This document shows, in pieces, positions 46,199 through 57,640 of a DNA stretch of 64,000 nucleotides. The position numbers and the translations under genes were made by a program. How positions within the stretch are numbered: position 1 is the stretch's first letter; every line of letters starts with the position of its first letter. Source of the stretch: Sabellastarte sp. h YS-2021 (Eukaryota > Annelida > Polychaeta > Sabellida > Sabellidae); assembly GCA_964017235.1 (NCBI GenBank), contig OZ024929.1, positions 107,617,793 through 107,681,792 of the forward strand, written 5' to 3'. The notes beneath the pieces were generated by a model. It searched no databases. It worked only from the letters and a program-made list of their open reading frames with translations, and was not told where the DNA came from.

Positions 46199-47800
46199 AC
46201 TTGATAGGCAACATATCCTCAGATAGGCCATCCCGCACGCCACAGGGATTGATTGGATATTTTGTAGGGATCCCACTGTCTCTATGTGACAATTATTAAA
46301 AAACAATTTGCATCATTTTATTTCCAATGGAATATTTAAGGGAAGGTACAAGGAAAGTATTAAATTGAAAGCTCTCTCACAGTGCACAGGTCAATGACAA
46401 GTTTAAGTTCTCCCAATACTCATAACCACTCTCCAATCATTTATGGCATGATTAATCTAAAACTCAACTTGGATCAAGATATGAATGTGGTAAATGTGCA
46501 CACCAAATTTTGTAAAGTAAAATAGTGTCTGAGAAAATAGCCAGCCTCAGCAGCCAAGAACCCCAGCCCGAAGGTACAACTAAAGGGGCAACAAGATTGA
46601 GATTTGGGAAAATCTTAGGAACACCTTCAGCTGTCAGAAGTACACAGAATCCACAAAATGTTGTCAGCTGTAAGATTCACGAAAGGCATTTCATAATCTA
46701 CCAACTCCAGCCTTGGCCAGTGGGAGATAAAAATACAACTGTAGTAACATCGGTCTTTCCACAAAGACCACATATACAAGTTTTATATGGTACAGTTTGC
46801 AGCTGATCAGACTTATTTTTCTATATAGCCAGGTAACATGTGTGAAATATACATGGGAAGTCCCCAGGTGGGGTCTTGACGTGCCACATACACAGTTAAA
46901 ATGAAAAGTTAAAGCTCTAAATTTGGTATTTGTGAATAGAACTAATTAATAAATTCTCAGGTGAAATTTGAGCTGAATGAAACATGTAGACTGAAAGCTC
47001 CATGGCTTAAATGCCTTAAAGTGGTAAAAAGGGCATAAAATGAGTCCTATGGGCATTTTCAGAGACCTTAAGGTGGCTTTAAAATAAAAAATACAGAGCT
47101 CAAAGTTTCAATGAGACCAAATATTAAAATTATAAAATCAGCACACATTAATAAAATATATAAATATGTTCCCAAGAGATATATGAGCTAGATAAGCTGT
47201 ATAGTTTAAGTGCTACAGGGCTTCAAGTGGCAAAACTTGCATAAAATGACTCACTATGAGCACTAAGGCATTAAGGTAACCTTAAAATACTATGCACAGA
47301 GCTTAAGTTTTCCACAAATATCAAACACAGAACCTATATCTTGCCACAGTTTCAGCCTAATAAGACTTCTTATTTCTAAATTACAAGCCATAATATGTGA
47401 AAAATGCAGGAAAAAGTCATCCTGGTGGATCCTTTTAGGGGGGCTCATACACAGTTTAAATGTCAACTTACACTTTTGATTTTTTCGGCATATGTGAGAA
47501 CATATTAATATATTCTAAGGAGAAATATTAGCTTGACGGGTAATATAGTCTGAGAGCAACAGGGCTTAAAGTAACCCGAAAGTCCATATGTGACCTTTAG
47601 GTAGCCATATGTCCTTAAATATTGAGGGTTTAAGGTTGCCTTAAAATAGTGTTCCTTTCTTGGCCCAAATACATACGTGTCCCAAATTTAAATAAAACAA
47701 GTGAAAGCGTTTTTGAGTTATAGCACACATCATTGCAAATGTACACATAGGTGACATGGGTGAAGCCAGTATATCTTCAATTTTTGCCTGGGGATATAAT
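46199..47800 (+). mobile_element. 350-type satellite element, decayed copy
   Basis: The 5' end acttgataggcaacatatcctcag-like (46199-46222) and cacgccacaggg correspond to the end at 18678. 46860-47740 contains two to three degenerate 350-bp units. The 3' end gcctggggatataatt (47786-47801) corresponds to the hairpin arm at 21926. More diverged than the copy at 18678-21940. Confidence 0.55.
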
Positions 47801-48568
47801 TTTAAATATGTTATTTGCAGATCTTCAACTTAATAAATATCAAGCAATGACATCACATTACATATACATGGTATTGAATTTTGAAGAATAAAAAGAAACA
47901 CAGATCCATTAAATGTGGCATTACTATTTGTGTCATAGGAAACCATTTGCAAGAAATACTTTCCCCAACTGATATTTTTTTTGCAATAAGTATACTGGTT
48001 CATTTCTAATACCAGAATTAATCAGTAAGCATTGTGGTGTGAAAATAGGAACTGCACTGAAATTATTCTGAACACATTTTTTTTCTGAATTGTTGGAACA
48101 TGACACAAATATGGAATGTTGAACACATGGCTGCACTTATATTACATGAAGTATTCTTCTATCACAATGACAAAACTAAAACAAAAACTAAGTAGAGTGC
48201 CGGTCTTTTGGATAAGATGGTATATTTCCAAATTTACAATATATATAAATTCACAGTTACTTTTCATTGAAAAATTAACACCCAACCTCCTCATCTTTCT
48301 GTGCCCCTTCAGATGGAAGTTTTTAAAGGCCAGATATTTAAGTTATTTGTCAACTCTTATGAGAAGAGGAGAATAAGGAAATATACATTGTGCTTTATTT
48401 TAATGGCAAAGTGTGAAGGCATTCTACCCATACAATCAAGAAAGAGTTAGTCTACTTATTCGTATCTAGTACTGCATGCAAAGCCAGATCTTAAACAAAT
48501 ACACAGAACTTAAGACAAAAACTAATAAAACAATGTTAATAAACACATTCAATTATACTTGTCCCAAT
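47801..48568. other. spacer downstream of the PAQR gene
   Basis: AT-rich. No gene or repeat recognised; it may hold 3' untranslated or intergenic sequence of the PAQR gene. Confidence 0.4.
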
Positions 48569-48574
48569 TTTATT
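48569..48574 (-). terminator. candidate polyadenylation signal of the PAQR gene
   Basis: AATAAA on the minus strand about 305 bp beyond the stop codon. AT-rich DNA contains many such hexamers, so this is only a candidate. Confidence 0.25.
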
Positions 48575-48878
48575 TAAGTGTTGAATGAATGGGTAACTAA
48601 CAATTGCATTTATTGATAATTTAGAAAAGTCTGTTGATACAGTTGAACTTTTTAAAGTTGCTCTTTGTTGTATAGAATTTTCAAATTTAGCTGTGTTATA
48701 GAAATTGTGGTTGAGTATCTGTATTTATATTTCCCTTTAAGATTTTACTTGATACCATATTGTATTGTTTTTGACACATTCAAATGCTTTGATAAACAAA
48801 ATCAATGCCGACATCTCAAAAAACAAATCTATAACCAACACATATCCTCCTGCAATTCTCAATCTATATATTTTAACC

Positions 48879-49876
48879 TTATTGAAACTTAACATCATGC
48901 AATTTCTTATACATGCGTTGAGCAAAATAGAGGACACAGAGGACCTCCAAACCAATGACAATCACCACAGGTCCAAATGCTGAGAAGAGAGAGGGTTGGG
49001 GCCTCATCCTGATCATGGCATCTCTGGTTTGAAAGTCCAGGAGCACGCCATCCATCTGCGTAAATATACACAGACTGATGGCGATGTGAAAGAGCTGGTG
49101 GCTATGTAGGAAGTAGTCACATTTTCCAGGATGCCATCTTTGGGGCACATCAGAGGCAAAGAAGAAGCCACTCAGAACAAACAGGAACATCTGCTTTATA
49201 TGGTATTCTATACTCTCACTGCAGTGAACACTGTATACCAAACACATAATCAGCCGGTGAACTATGGGGGTAATAAGAACAACATAAATTCCACCCACTG
49301 GTGCCATCTGCCATATCTTGCGCACAAATGGATATGGACGACTAAAAGTCACCTTAGCAATAGTACAACAGTAGCAAATAAGTACTGCCAAAAGACACCC
49401 AAGGGGGATGAAAAATGGCTGGACGCTGTAGAAGAAGTCATCTTCACTGCAGTACATGTTGTGAACAATCACACTGCCAAGGCCGTACAGACCAATACCT
49501 GAATAATCAATCATGAAAGCAACATAATGGACAAATTCAGACTTAGATTGACAACAGTGAGCAGCACTGCTACACAGATACATAACAACGCCACAGATCA
49601 TACCAGCCAACAATGGCCATGTGTATGGATCAGAGGCAAAGTCCAGATGACCACTGAATTGCAGTAACTTTTTCATCATCACAATCATGGCTATAAGATG
49701 AGTCCACACATTCATGGATTCATTGTGAAGGCTGAATATACTCGACACATAATATGACCATGGCTGATGCAGGGGACGGAAACCAGTCTCCACATAGGGT
49801 TCACGGAATAACAATGGTACTTCATGCTTGCTGAGGTTCCTTCTTAGCTTGGGAACTGGGCTCTGCTTTTCAGTTT
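48879..49876 (-). CDS. membrane progestin receptor-like PAQR protein (main coding exon, 5' partial)
   Basis: PAQR proteins are multi-pass membrane proteins; the class II members (mPR alpha, beta, gamma) bind progestins. The exon encodes about 330 residues, almost the usual family length. Numbering from the Leu codon TTG at 49814: LFREPY...TGFRP (2-14), HNESMNVWTHL (30-40), Ser82-x3-His86 in CSSAAH, Asp103, and His239-x3-His243 in HSHQLFH. The S-x3-H, D and H-x3-H residues form the zinc site of the superfamily. Seven to eight hydrophobic segments lie near 36-53, 66-84, 95-116, 133-152, 171-196, 208-221, 239-254 and 280-302. The open frame continues upstream past TTG (SKHEVPLL) to a stop at 49881-49883, with no ATG in frame. 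An AG at 49877-49878 could be a splice acceptor, so the start codon should lie in an upstream exon. It ends normally at 48879. Orthology to a particular PAQR5-8 member is not resolved. Confidence 0.9.
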
Positions 49877-50378
49877 CTATTTAATTATAAATACCATCCC
49901 CATATGACAAAGTTATAAACAGGATTGCATTTTTCACCATAATAATATTACAAAGTATCCACTGTAAAAGAATGAAAACTGACAACAGAGAGTCTGCCGA
50001 ATTATTTTGTTGGTTGAAGATATTAATGGCTTTATAATTTATAAAGAATGAACATAAAATTATAAATAGAAAGACTTCTATGATATTGCCATTCATATAT
50101 TCACTACGTGATGTACAGACTTTTCCATTCTTCTAAATATTCTACCAACACCTCTAAAAATTTATGTTACCTGGCATTTTGGCACAGTTTTGCAATTTTG
50201 AAGATCCGCATAAGCCATCTTGCTTGTCTAAAAATACAGCATTCAGTTTTCCATCAGATGTTATGGTTTCTTCTAATACAGAATCCATCTTGTTTTCCCA
50301 CCTCTGTCAAAACATGCAAGAATCTTACTAAACACAAAAAACTGTAAATTTATTTAGCAAATCACATTCAGTGTATAA
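49877..50378. other. region upstream of the PAQR exon
   Basis: Probable intron of the PAQR gene. It is AT-rich with no recognisable coding exon or promoter. The first exon was not located. Confidence 0.4.
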
Positions 50379-50640
50379 ACTAGATTGGGCCAACTAGGCA
50401 CCAACATATCCCCAGACAGGTCATCACTCACGCCACAGGTTTTGATCAGGAATTTTCAATGGAAGCCATTTGCTGTATGCCATAAATATTAGGAAAACAT
50501 AATTACCCACTATTATATGAACTTCAGCATTTCAATCTACCATGTTTTTATTTTCCAAGGAAAATGGTGTATCCCCAGACGTCGAATACATAACTCAACT
50601 AAAACAAAAATTTTGTACTAATTAAGGCTGTGACTTTGTT
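50379..50640 (+). mobile_element. 350-type element, 5' end (outer layer of a nest)
   Basis: actagattgggccaactagg with atatccccagac at 50406-50417 matches the end at 18678 closely, and the next 200 bp (gaacttcagcatttcaatct, atggtgtatccccagac) are shared too. Its own 3' end may be the fragment at 55905-56300, with everything between inserted later. Confidence 0.6.
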
Positions 50641-50774
50641 AGAAAAACGAGACCGGGTATGGGCCTCAAAAGAATCAATCTTAAATCGGGTAACCATGTT
50701 TTAGTTGTCATCCAATGGAAGTAGCAGAGAAGCAAACATGGCTGATAATGTAAACAAAACGTTACGAAAAATAA

Positions 50775-51720
50775 CAATGGATACAATGATTTACTCAACA
50801 GTGAGAACCTGAAAGTAGCTATTACTCAGCTATGCCATGACATACAGGTCTGCAATTTCACTATGTTATAGCTGACCAAAAATTATGTGAATAACATATT
50901 TAAACAAAATACTCTAAATGCAATAGTTTTCAAGTTACAACTGATTTACTCAACAGTGATAACCTCAAAGTAGCTATTACTCAGCTATGCAATGAGCTAC
51001 ATGTCTGAATTTTTACTATGAAATAGCTGACCCAAAAGTAAGCGAACAACATATTTAAGCAAAATACTGTAAATGCAATAGTTTTCAAGTTACAACTGAT
51101 TTACTCAATGGTGAGAACCTGAAAATAGCTATTGCTCAGCTATGCCATGAGCTATAGCTCTGTAATTTCACTATGTTATAGCTGACCCAAAAGTAGGTGA
51201 ACAACATATTTTAACAAAATACTCCAAATGCAATATTTTTCAAGTTACAACTGATTTACTCAACAGTCAGTACCTGAAAATAGCTATTGCTCAGCTGTGC
51301 CACAGCTACAGGTCTGTAATTTCACTATGTTATAGCTAACCCAAAAGTAGATGAACAACATATTTAAACAAAATACTGTAAATGGAATAGTTTTCAAGTT
51401 ATAACTGATTTACTCAACAGTGAGAACCTGAAAATAGCTATTGCTCAGTTATGTAATATGCTACAGGTCTGCAATTTCACTATGTTATAGCTGACCAAAA
51501 ACTAGGCGAATAACATATTTAAAGAAATAATCTAAATGCAATAGTTTTCAAGTTAGAACTGATTTACTCAACAGTGATAACCTCGAAGTAGCTATTACTC
51601 AGCTATGCAATGAGCTACAGGTCTGAAATTTTACTATGCTGTAGCTGACCCAAAAGTAGCTGAATAACATATTTATACAAAATTCTGTATATGCAATAGT
51701 TTTCAAGTTATAGGTGATTT
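50775..51720 (+). repeat. 155-bp satellite array (about 6 units)
   Basis: Same unit as at 41.2-44.0 kb. It begins with the same phrase, ggatacaatgatttactcaa, as the array at 41198, which suggests a shared left boundary. Confidence 0.9.
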
Positions 51721-52884
51721 TACTCATTATGGGAGGTACTGAAAAATCAGAAAGTAGCTATTACTCACTTAGCTATTGGGATAGACACTCAAGTTACTCA
51801 CCATATTGTAGCTATGAAAAAAGTAGTTGAATAACATATTTCAACAAAATGCTCTAACTGCAATACTTTTCAAGTTATAAGTGTTTTAGTGCATGATGTC
51901 ATGAATTTTATTGCATTAAAAATTATTTTAAAAATTAATAAAAAAAACTTAAGACAGATCCAGGTCTAATTTTCACACAAGGTAATCTATTAGTGGCGTA
52001 GTACATATATGCAAGATATGAGAAAAATCCCTGCAATAGTGAATGAGAAAATTGTGATAAAGGGTTGAAATTTTCACACTTTGGGTGGAGGTACCTGACT
52101 TGTAATGACTCCAGGGAATAGACGAACGAACAAATCTGCATGGCCTGAACAAATTTTTATCCTCGATAGTTAAGGTATCTTTAAAAAAAAAACAGCATGT
52201 CTCTGGGTATTGTAGTTTAGGAGGAGAAGTTGTTCACGCGGACACATACGCTCACGTCGCAGAGTGACGACATAATGTCAGCTGACATAAAAAGTAGCTG
52301 AATAACATATTTTAATAAAATGCTCTAAATGCAATACTTTTTAAGTTATAGATGATTTAGTGCATGATTTCATGAATTTTAATGCATTAAAAATTATTAA
52401 AAAAATTTATAAAAAAAAAATTAAGACAGATTCAGGTCTGATAATCACACAAGGGAATCTACTTGTGGCCTAGTACATATATGTAAGATATGAGAGAAAT
52501 CCCCGCAATAGTCACTGAGAAAATTGTGATAAAGTTTTGAAATTTTCACACTTTTGGTGGGGGTACCTCTCTTTTAATGTCTCTAGCAAACAGACGAACA
52601 GACAGGTTTACATGCCTTGAACAATTTTTCATCCTAGATAAGGTATCTTTAAAAAATAGGCCAAGGCCTGCTGCTTACTGGCGACCCGCATGTTATGGTT
52701 GTGCCACCCAAATACTTTTTTCATGCTATAAATGTGCAGCAATTAATATATGTTTTATACAACAAAAAATGTAAATGGTACTTTTTGTCCCAATACTTTT
52801 TGTCTGTGTGCAGTTCGATTTGTGCAAGTACTTTTTGTCTTACAATTGTCTTACACATTAAAAAAACATGTAAAGAACACTTGA

Positions 52885-55360
52885 AAATGGCCGCCATTTT
52901 TGGGGAGGGGAAAATTTTTTGAACATTGACATTAGTACATTCCTTAGATACCCTGTGGGTCGAAAATTTCGACGAAATCGCTCTATCTCGCACGGTTAAG
53001 GAGATACAAGCAATTTTGTGTTTTGCCATTTTTGGCAAAAATTCGAAAATTCAAAATGGCCGCCATTTTTGGGGAGGGGAAAATTTTTTGAAAATTGCCA
53101 ATAGTACATTCCTTAGATACCCTGCGGGTCGAAAATTTCGACGAAATCGCTCTATCTCGCACGGTTAAGGAGATACAAGCAATTTTGTATTTTGCCATTT
53201 TTGGCAAAAATTCGAAAATTCAAAATGGCCGCCATTTTTGGGGAGGGGAAAATTTTTCTGAAAATTGCCAATAGATATTCTTCAGATACCCCGTGGATCG
53301 AAAATTTCGTCGAAATCACTCTATCTCGCACGGTTAAGGAGATACAAGCAATTTTGTGTTTTTCCATTTTCGGCAAAAATTCGAAAATTCAAAATGGCCG
53401 CCATTTTTGGAGAGGGGAAAATTTTTTTGAAAACTGCCAATAGTACATTCCTTAGATACCCTGTGGGTTGAAAATTTCGACGAAATCGCTCTATCTCGCA
53501 CAGTTAAGGAGATACAAGCAATTTTGTGTTTTGCCATTTTTGGCAAAATTCGAAAATTCAAAATGGCCGCCATTTTTGGGGAGGGGAAAATTTTTTGAAA
53601 ATTGCCAATAGTACATTCCTTAGATACCCTGTGGGTCGAAAATTTCGACGAAATCGCTCTATCTCGCACAGTTAAGGAGATACAAGCAATTTTGTGTTTT
53701 GCCATTTTTGGCAAAAATTCGAAAATTCAAAATGGCCGCCATTTTTGGGGAGGGGAAAATTTTTTGAAAATTGACATTAGTACATTCCTTAGATACCCTG
53801 TGGGTCGAAAATTTCGACGAAATCGCTCTATCTCGCACAGTTAAGGAGATACAAGCAATTTTGTGTTTTGCCATTTTTGGCAAAAATTCGAAAATTCAAA
53901 ATGGCCGCCATTTTTGGGGAGGGGAAAATTTTTTGAAAATTGACATTAGTACATTCCTTAGATACCCTGTGGGTCGAAAATTTCGACGAAATCGCTCTAT
54001 CTCGCACAGTTAAGGAGATACAAGCAATTTTGTGTTTTGCCATTTTTGGCAAAAATTCGAAAATTCAAAATGGCCGCCATTTTTGGGGAGGGGAAAATTT
54101 TTTGAAAATTGACATTAGTACATTCCTTAGATACCCTGTGGGTCGAAAATTTCGACGAAATCGCTCTATCTCGCACAGTTAAGGAGATACAAGCAATTTT
54201 GTGTTTTGCCATTTTTGGCAAAAATTCGAAAATTCAAAATGGCCGCCATTTTTGGGGAGGGGAAAATTTTTTGAAAATTGACATTAGTGCATTCCTTAGA
54301 TACCCTGTGGGTCGAAAATTTCGACGAAATCGCTCTATCTCGCACGGTTAAGGAGATACAAGCAATTTTGTATTTTGCCATTTTTGGCAAAAATTCGAAA
54401 ATTCAAAATGGCCGCCATTTTTGGGGAGGGGAAAATTTTTCTGAAAATTGCCAATAGATATTCTTTAGATACCCCGTGGATCGAAAATTTCGTCGAAATC
54501 GCTCTATCTCGCACGGTTAAGGAGATACAAGCAATTTTGTGTTTTTCCATTTTCGGCAAAAATTCGAAAATTCAAAATGGCCGCCATTTTTGGAGAGGGG
54601 AAATTTTTTTTGAAAACTGCCAATAGTACATTCCTTAGATACCCTGTGGGTTGAAAATTTCGACGAAATCGCTCTATCTCGCACAGTTAAGGAGATACAA
54701 GCAATTTTGTGTTTTGCCATTTTTGGCAAAATTTGAAAATTCAAAATGGCCGCCATTTTTGGGGAGGGGAAAATTTTTTGAAAATTGCCAATAGTACATT
54801 CCTTAGATACCCTGTGGGTCGAAAATTTCGACGAAATCGCTCTATCTCGCACAGTTAAGGAGATACAAGCAATTTTGTGTTTTGCCATTTTTGGCAAAAA
54901 TTCGAAAATTCAAAATGGCCGCCATTTTTGGGGAGGGGAAAATTTTTTGAAAATTGACATTAGTACATTCCTTAGATACCCTGTGGGTCGAAAATTTCGA
55001 CGAAATCGCTCTATCTCGCACGGTTAAGGAGATACAAGCAATTTTGTGTTTTGCCATTTTTGGCAAAAATTCGAAAATTCAAAATGGCCGCCATTTTTGG
55101 GGAGGGGAAAATTTTTTGATAATCGGCAATAGTACATTCCTTAGATACGAAATCGCTCTATCTCACACGGTTAAGGAGATACAAGCAATTTTGTATTTTG
55201 CCATTTTTGGCAAAAATTCGAAAATTCAAAATGGCCGCCATTTTTGGGGAGGGGAAAATTTTTCTGAAAATTGCCAATAGACATTCTTTAGATACCCCGT
55301 GGATCGAAAATTTCATCGAAATCGCTCTATCTCGCACGGTTAAGGAGATACACGCGTTTT
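52885..55360 (+). repeat. 169-bp satellite array in copy C, with seven-unit higher-order repeat
   Basis: Units carry gatacaagcaattttgtgtt instead of the gatagaagcaaattt of copy B, so this is a distinct subfamily. A variant unit (ccccgtggatcg) recurs at about 53290 and 54473, 1183 bp apart, which is exactly seven units, and again near 55298. Confidence 0.93.
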
Positions 55361-55710
55361 TGTTTTTTCAGCGTTAAGAAAAATCGTGACATTTAGTAAA
55401 TCATTAATAAGTCGGCCATTTTGTATTGGATCACTTCGAAAAGTTATTGATTTCCAGACATGTATATAACGAACGTACTTGCAAAATTTCATGTAAATAG
55501 GTGAAGCGCTTTTTAAGTTATCATCCAGACAAGTACACCCTTTTGAAAAACATATTTTTGGTCATGTGACTTCTCTGATTGGTTGAAAAAACATGCAATG
55601 AGGAAAAATGATAGTCCTCTACCCAAGGAAGCTCCATACCAAATTTCAAAGAAGTCGGTGCAGTAGTTTCTGAGGAGAAGAGGCTGGAAAAAAATTGTTG
55701 ACGACGCCGA

Positions 55711-55732
55711 CAACAACAACAACAACAACAAC
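55711..55732 (+). repeat. (caa)n microsatellite
   Basis: Seven to eight repeats of caa flanked by gacgacgcc and gaagacgacgcc, just before the 3' hairpin of copy C. Confidence 0.85.
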
Positions 55733-55754
55733 GAAGACGACGCCAGGCCATGCC

Positions 55755-55785
55755 ATTAGCTTACGGCCGTTGGCCAGTAAGCTAA
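55755..55785 (+). other. 3' terminal hairpin of copy C
   Basis: ttagcttac pairs with gtaagctaa around ggccgttggcca, which can itself pair (ggcc/ggcc). Confidence 0.75.
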
Positions 55786-55904
55786 AAACAGCATGTCTCT
55801 AGGCCTTTTAGTTTTGGAGGAAAAGTTGTTCACGCGGACACAGACACCGCAGAGTGACAACATAAGTCAGCTGACTGACTGACAAGTAAGCTGACATAAA
55901 AATG

Positions 55905-56300
55905 TAGCAAAAAATGCCTAAGTGCAGGCTTTATGGACCTTAAACAAAATTTTATCCTCAACTTAAAGTCTTGATTATTGGCACATGTAATAAGCGTACA
56001 TTAATGTGTTCTCAGGAAAAATTTTAGCCAGATTAGCATCATAGTTTATGACCTAGAGGGCTGTAAATAGCCATCGATCCATTTCAGACTTAAGTTGGCC
56101 ATAAGTTCTTTATTATTGAGAGTGTAAGGTCACGTTAAAATTGGGATCTTCCTTTGGCCATGATTTACATGTGCACTAAGTTTGAAAAAAAAATACTGAT
56201 CCATTTTTGAGTTATTACGTACACAATGAAATTTCTATGATGGCAGCACAACAGACCTGAATCCAGTACATCCCCGATGTACTGGATGTGGGGATATAAT
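55905..56300 (+). mobile_element. 350-type element, 3' end
   Basis: atgcctaagtgcaggcttta, cctcaacttaaagtcttgat and ggatcttcctttgg match the last part of the 18678-21940 copy. It ends in a hairpin with catcccc / tggggat (56267-56297) and tataatta. Confidence 0.65.
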
Positions 56301-56640
56301 TAGTATGGAACATTCTGAACTTACATTAAATCACATCCAATCACAGGGTAACCTGTTCGCTAGACAAAGGTTTTTGCTAAGGCAAAAACAAAATGTCCAA
56401 TAACAAGAAGTGTCGAAGGATAAAGACTTACTACCTTTGAAGTAAAGCAATAAATAAAGATTGGGGTTATAGAGCTTATGAAAAAATGTATAACACTTCT
56501 ATGGTAGCAATTTTTGGTTATGGGTTATGGGGCAGGAATATGGCGGTCATTGAAAAATTAATCAGTTCCAATCCATGCAGGGGTTTGGAATGCAAAGAAC
56601 CCCCAAAAAAGATTTTTCAGCCCGAAAAACATACCAAGCA
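56301..56640. other. spacer, no recognised feature
   Basis: Sequence between the 350-type 3' end and the next 155-type 5' module. No gene recognised. Confidence 0.4.
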
Positions 56641-57236
56641 CTCAGTGCCTGTGAACGGGCTTTGTGTCAGCTAACTGTGTGCTTTGAGTTTCAGAGTAGA
56701 AATAGTAGACATGAATAACAATTTAAACAAAATACTGCAAAAGCAATAGTTTTCAAGTTACAATTTTTCTATGTTGTAGGTGACTGAAAAGTGACTTACT
56801 CCACAGTGAGAACCTCAAAGTTGCTATTAGTTTCAAGTTACAATTTTTCTATGTTGTACCTGACTGAAAAGTGATTTACTCAACAGTGAGAACCTCAAAG
56901 TTACTATTACTCAGCTATTCAATGTGCTACAGGTCTACAATGTCACTATGTTATAGCTGACCCAGACGTCGCTGAATAACATATTTATACAAAATTCTCT
57001 AAATGCAATAGTGTTCAAGTTACAAGGGATTTTACTCATTATGGAAGGTACTGAAAAGTCAGAAAGTAGCTATTACTGACTTAGCTATTTGGCTTAACAC
57101 CCAAGTTACTCACCATGCTGTAGCTATGGAAAAGTAGCTGAATAACATATTTTAACAAAATGCTCTAAATGCAATACTTTTCAAGTTATAAGTGATTTAG
57201 TGCATGATTTTATGAATTTTAATGCATTAAAAGTAA
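56641..57236 (+). mobile_element. 155-type element, short truncated copy
   Basis: The 5' module with cagtgcctgtgaacgggc and tgtgtcagctaactg (56640-56680), two to three 155-bp units (56710-57010), and the beginning of the 3' domain, ending after tgaattttaatgcattaaaa. The 3' hairpin is lost. Confidence 0.65.
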
Positions 57237-57640
57237 GGCTGCAAGCGAGCCGGAAAATGCACCTTGATTCCTCATTTGGGAAGAACCAACTCGGACTCGG
57301 TTAATCGCTTGATTATGGCCCACGAAATAAACTTCATCATACTTTGACATATTACACCTTATAAAACGATTAAACTGCACACAATAGGAAAGAATGTTGA
57401 TATTTTATAGAATTTTGGAAAAAAGAAGCATTTACAATGCAAAATACAGGAAACTTTAACCATTTTTATATTTCGAGATTTGAGGCGCCTTCGAAATATG
57501 TTATATTAACATGTCTTTACCATCTTATAAAAGCACTGTTACACACACATTTAATGTTTGCAAATACTTAAAAACAAGACCACTGCAGTGGTATGATCTC
57601 CCGCTGCAGAGTAAAAATGTGCTGTTTAAAGCGAGTTTTA
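57237..57640. other. spacer, no recognised feature
   Basis: No gene or array recognised. Confidence 0.4.

Larger units (their letters stand above)
52657..55784 (+). mobile_element. 169-bp satellite element with different termini, copy C (inner layer of a nest)
   Basis: It begins taggccaaggcctgctgc followed by gcttactggc (52672-52681), and ends with ttagcttac...gtaagctaa, a 9-bp perfect stem at about 55755-55785 whose arm gccagtaagc is the complement of the 5' motif. Between them: a unique 5' part (52690-52880), about 15 units of the 169-bp satellite, and a 3' part with gacgacgcc and (caa)n. The uninterrupted site exists as a paralogue at 52170-52195, where ggtatctt is followed by ten A residues and cagcatgtctct. 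Here six A lie to the left and four to five to the right, so insertion was into an A/T run with little or no duplication. Confidence 0.75.
50764..55900 (+). mobile_element. 155-type element interrupted by another element (middle layer of a nest)
   Basis: About six 155-bp units (50775-51720), then the 3' domain (51720-52287) ending in cataatgtcagctgacat, then a second copy of the 3' domain starting at 52290. The second copy breaks off after ggtatctttaaaaaa at 52656 and resumes at 55785 with aaacagcatgtctctaggcc, ending at a hairpin-like tcagctgactgac near 55870-55900. The 5' module is not seen here. Confidence 0.65.

Noticed and set aside
46525-46806. 93-residue open frame
   Set aside because: It lies inside a decayed 350-type element and has no recognisable domain.
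49131-49502. 123-residue open frame on the plus strand
   Set aside because: Antisense shadow of the PAQR exon.
49814-49816. TTG (49814-49812) as start codon of the PAQR protein
   Set aside because: The family-typical sequence continues upstream in frame (SKHEVP before LLFREPY), so the protein starts earlier, most likely in another exon.
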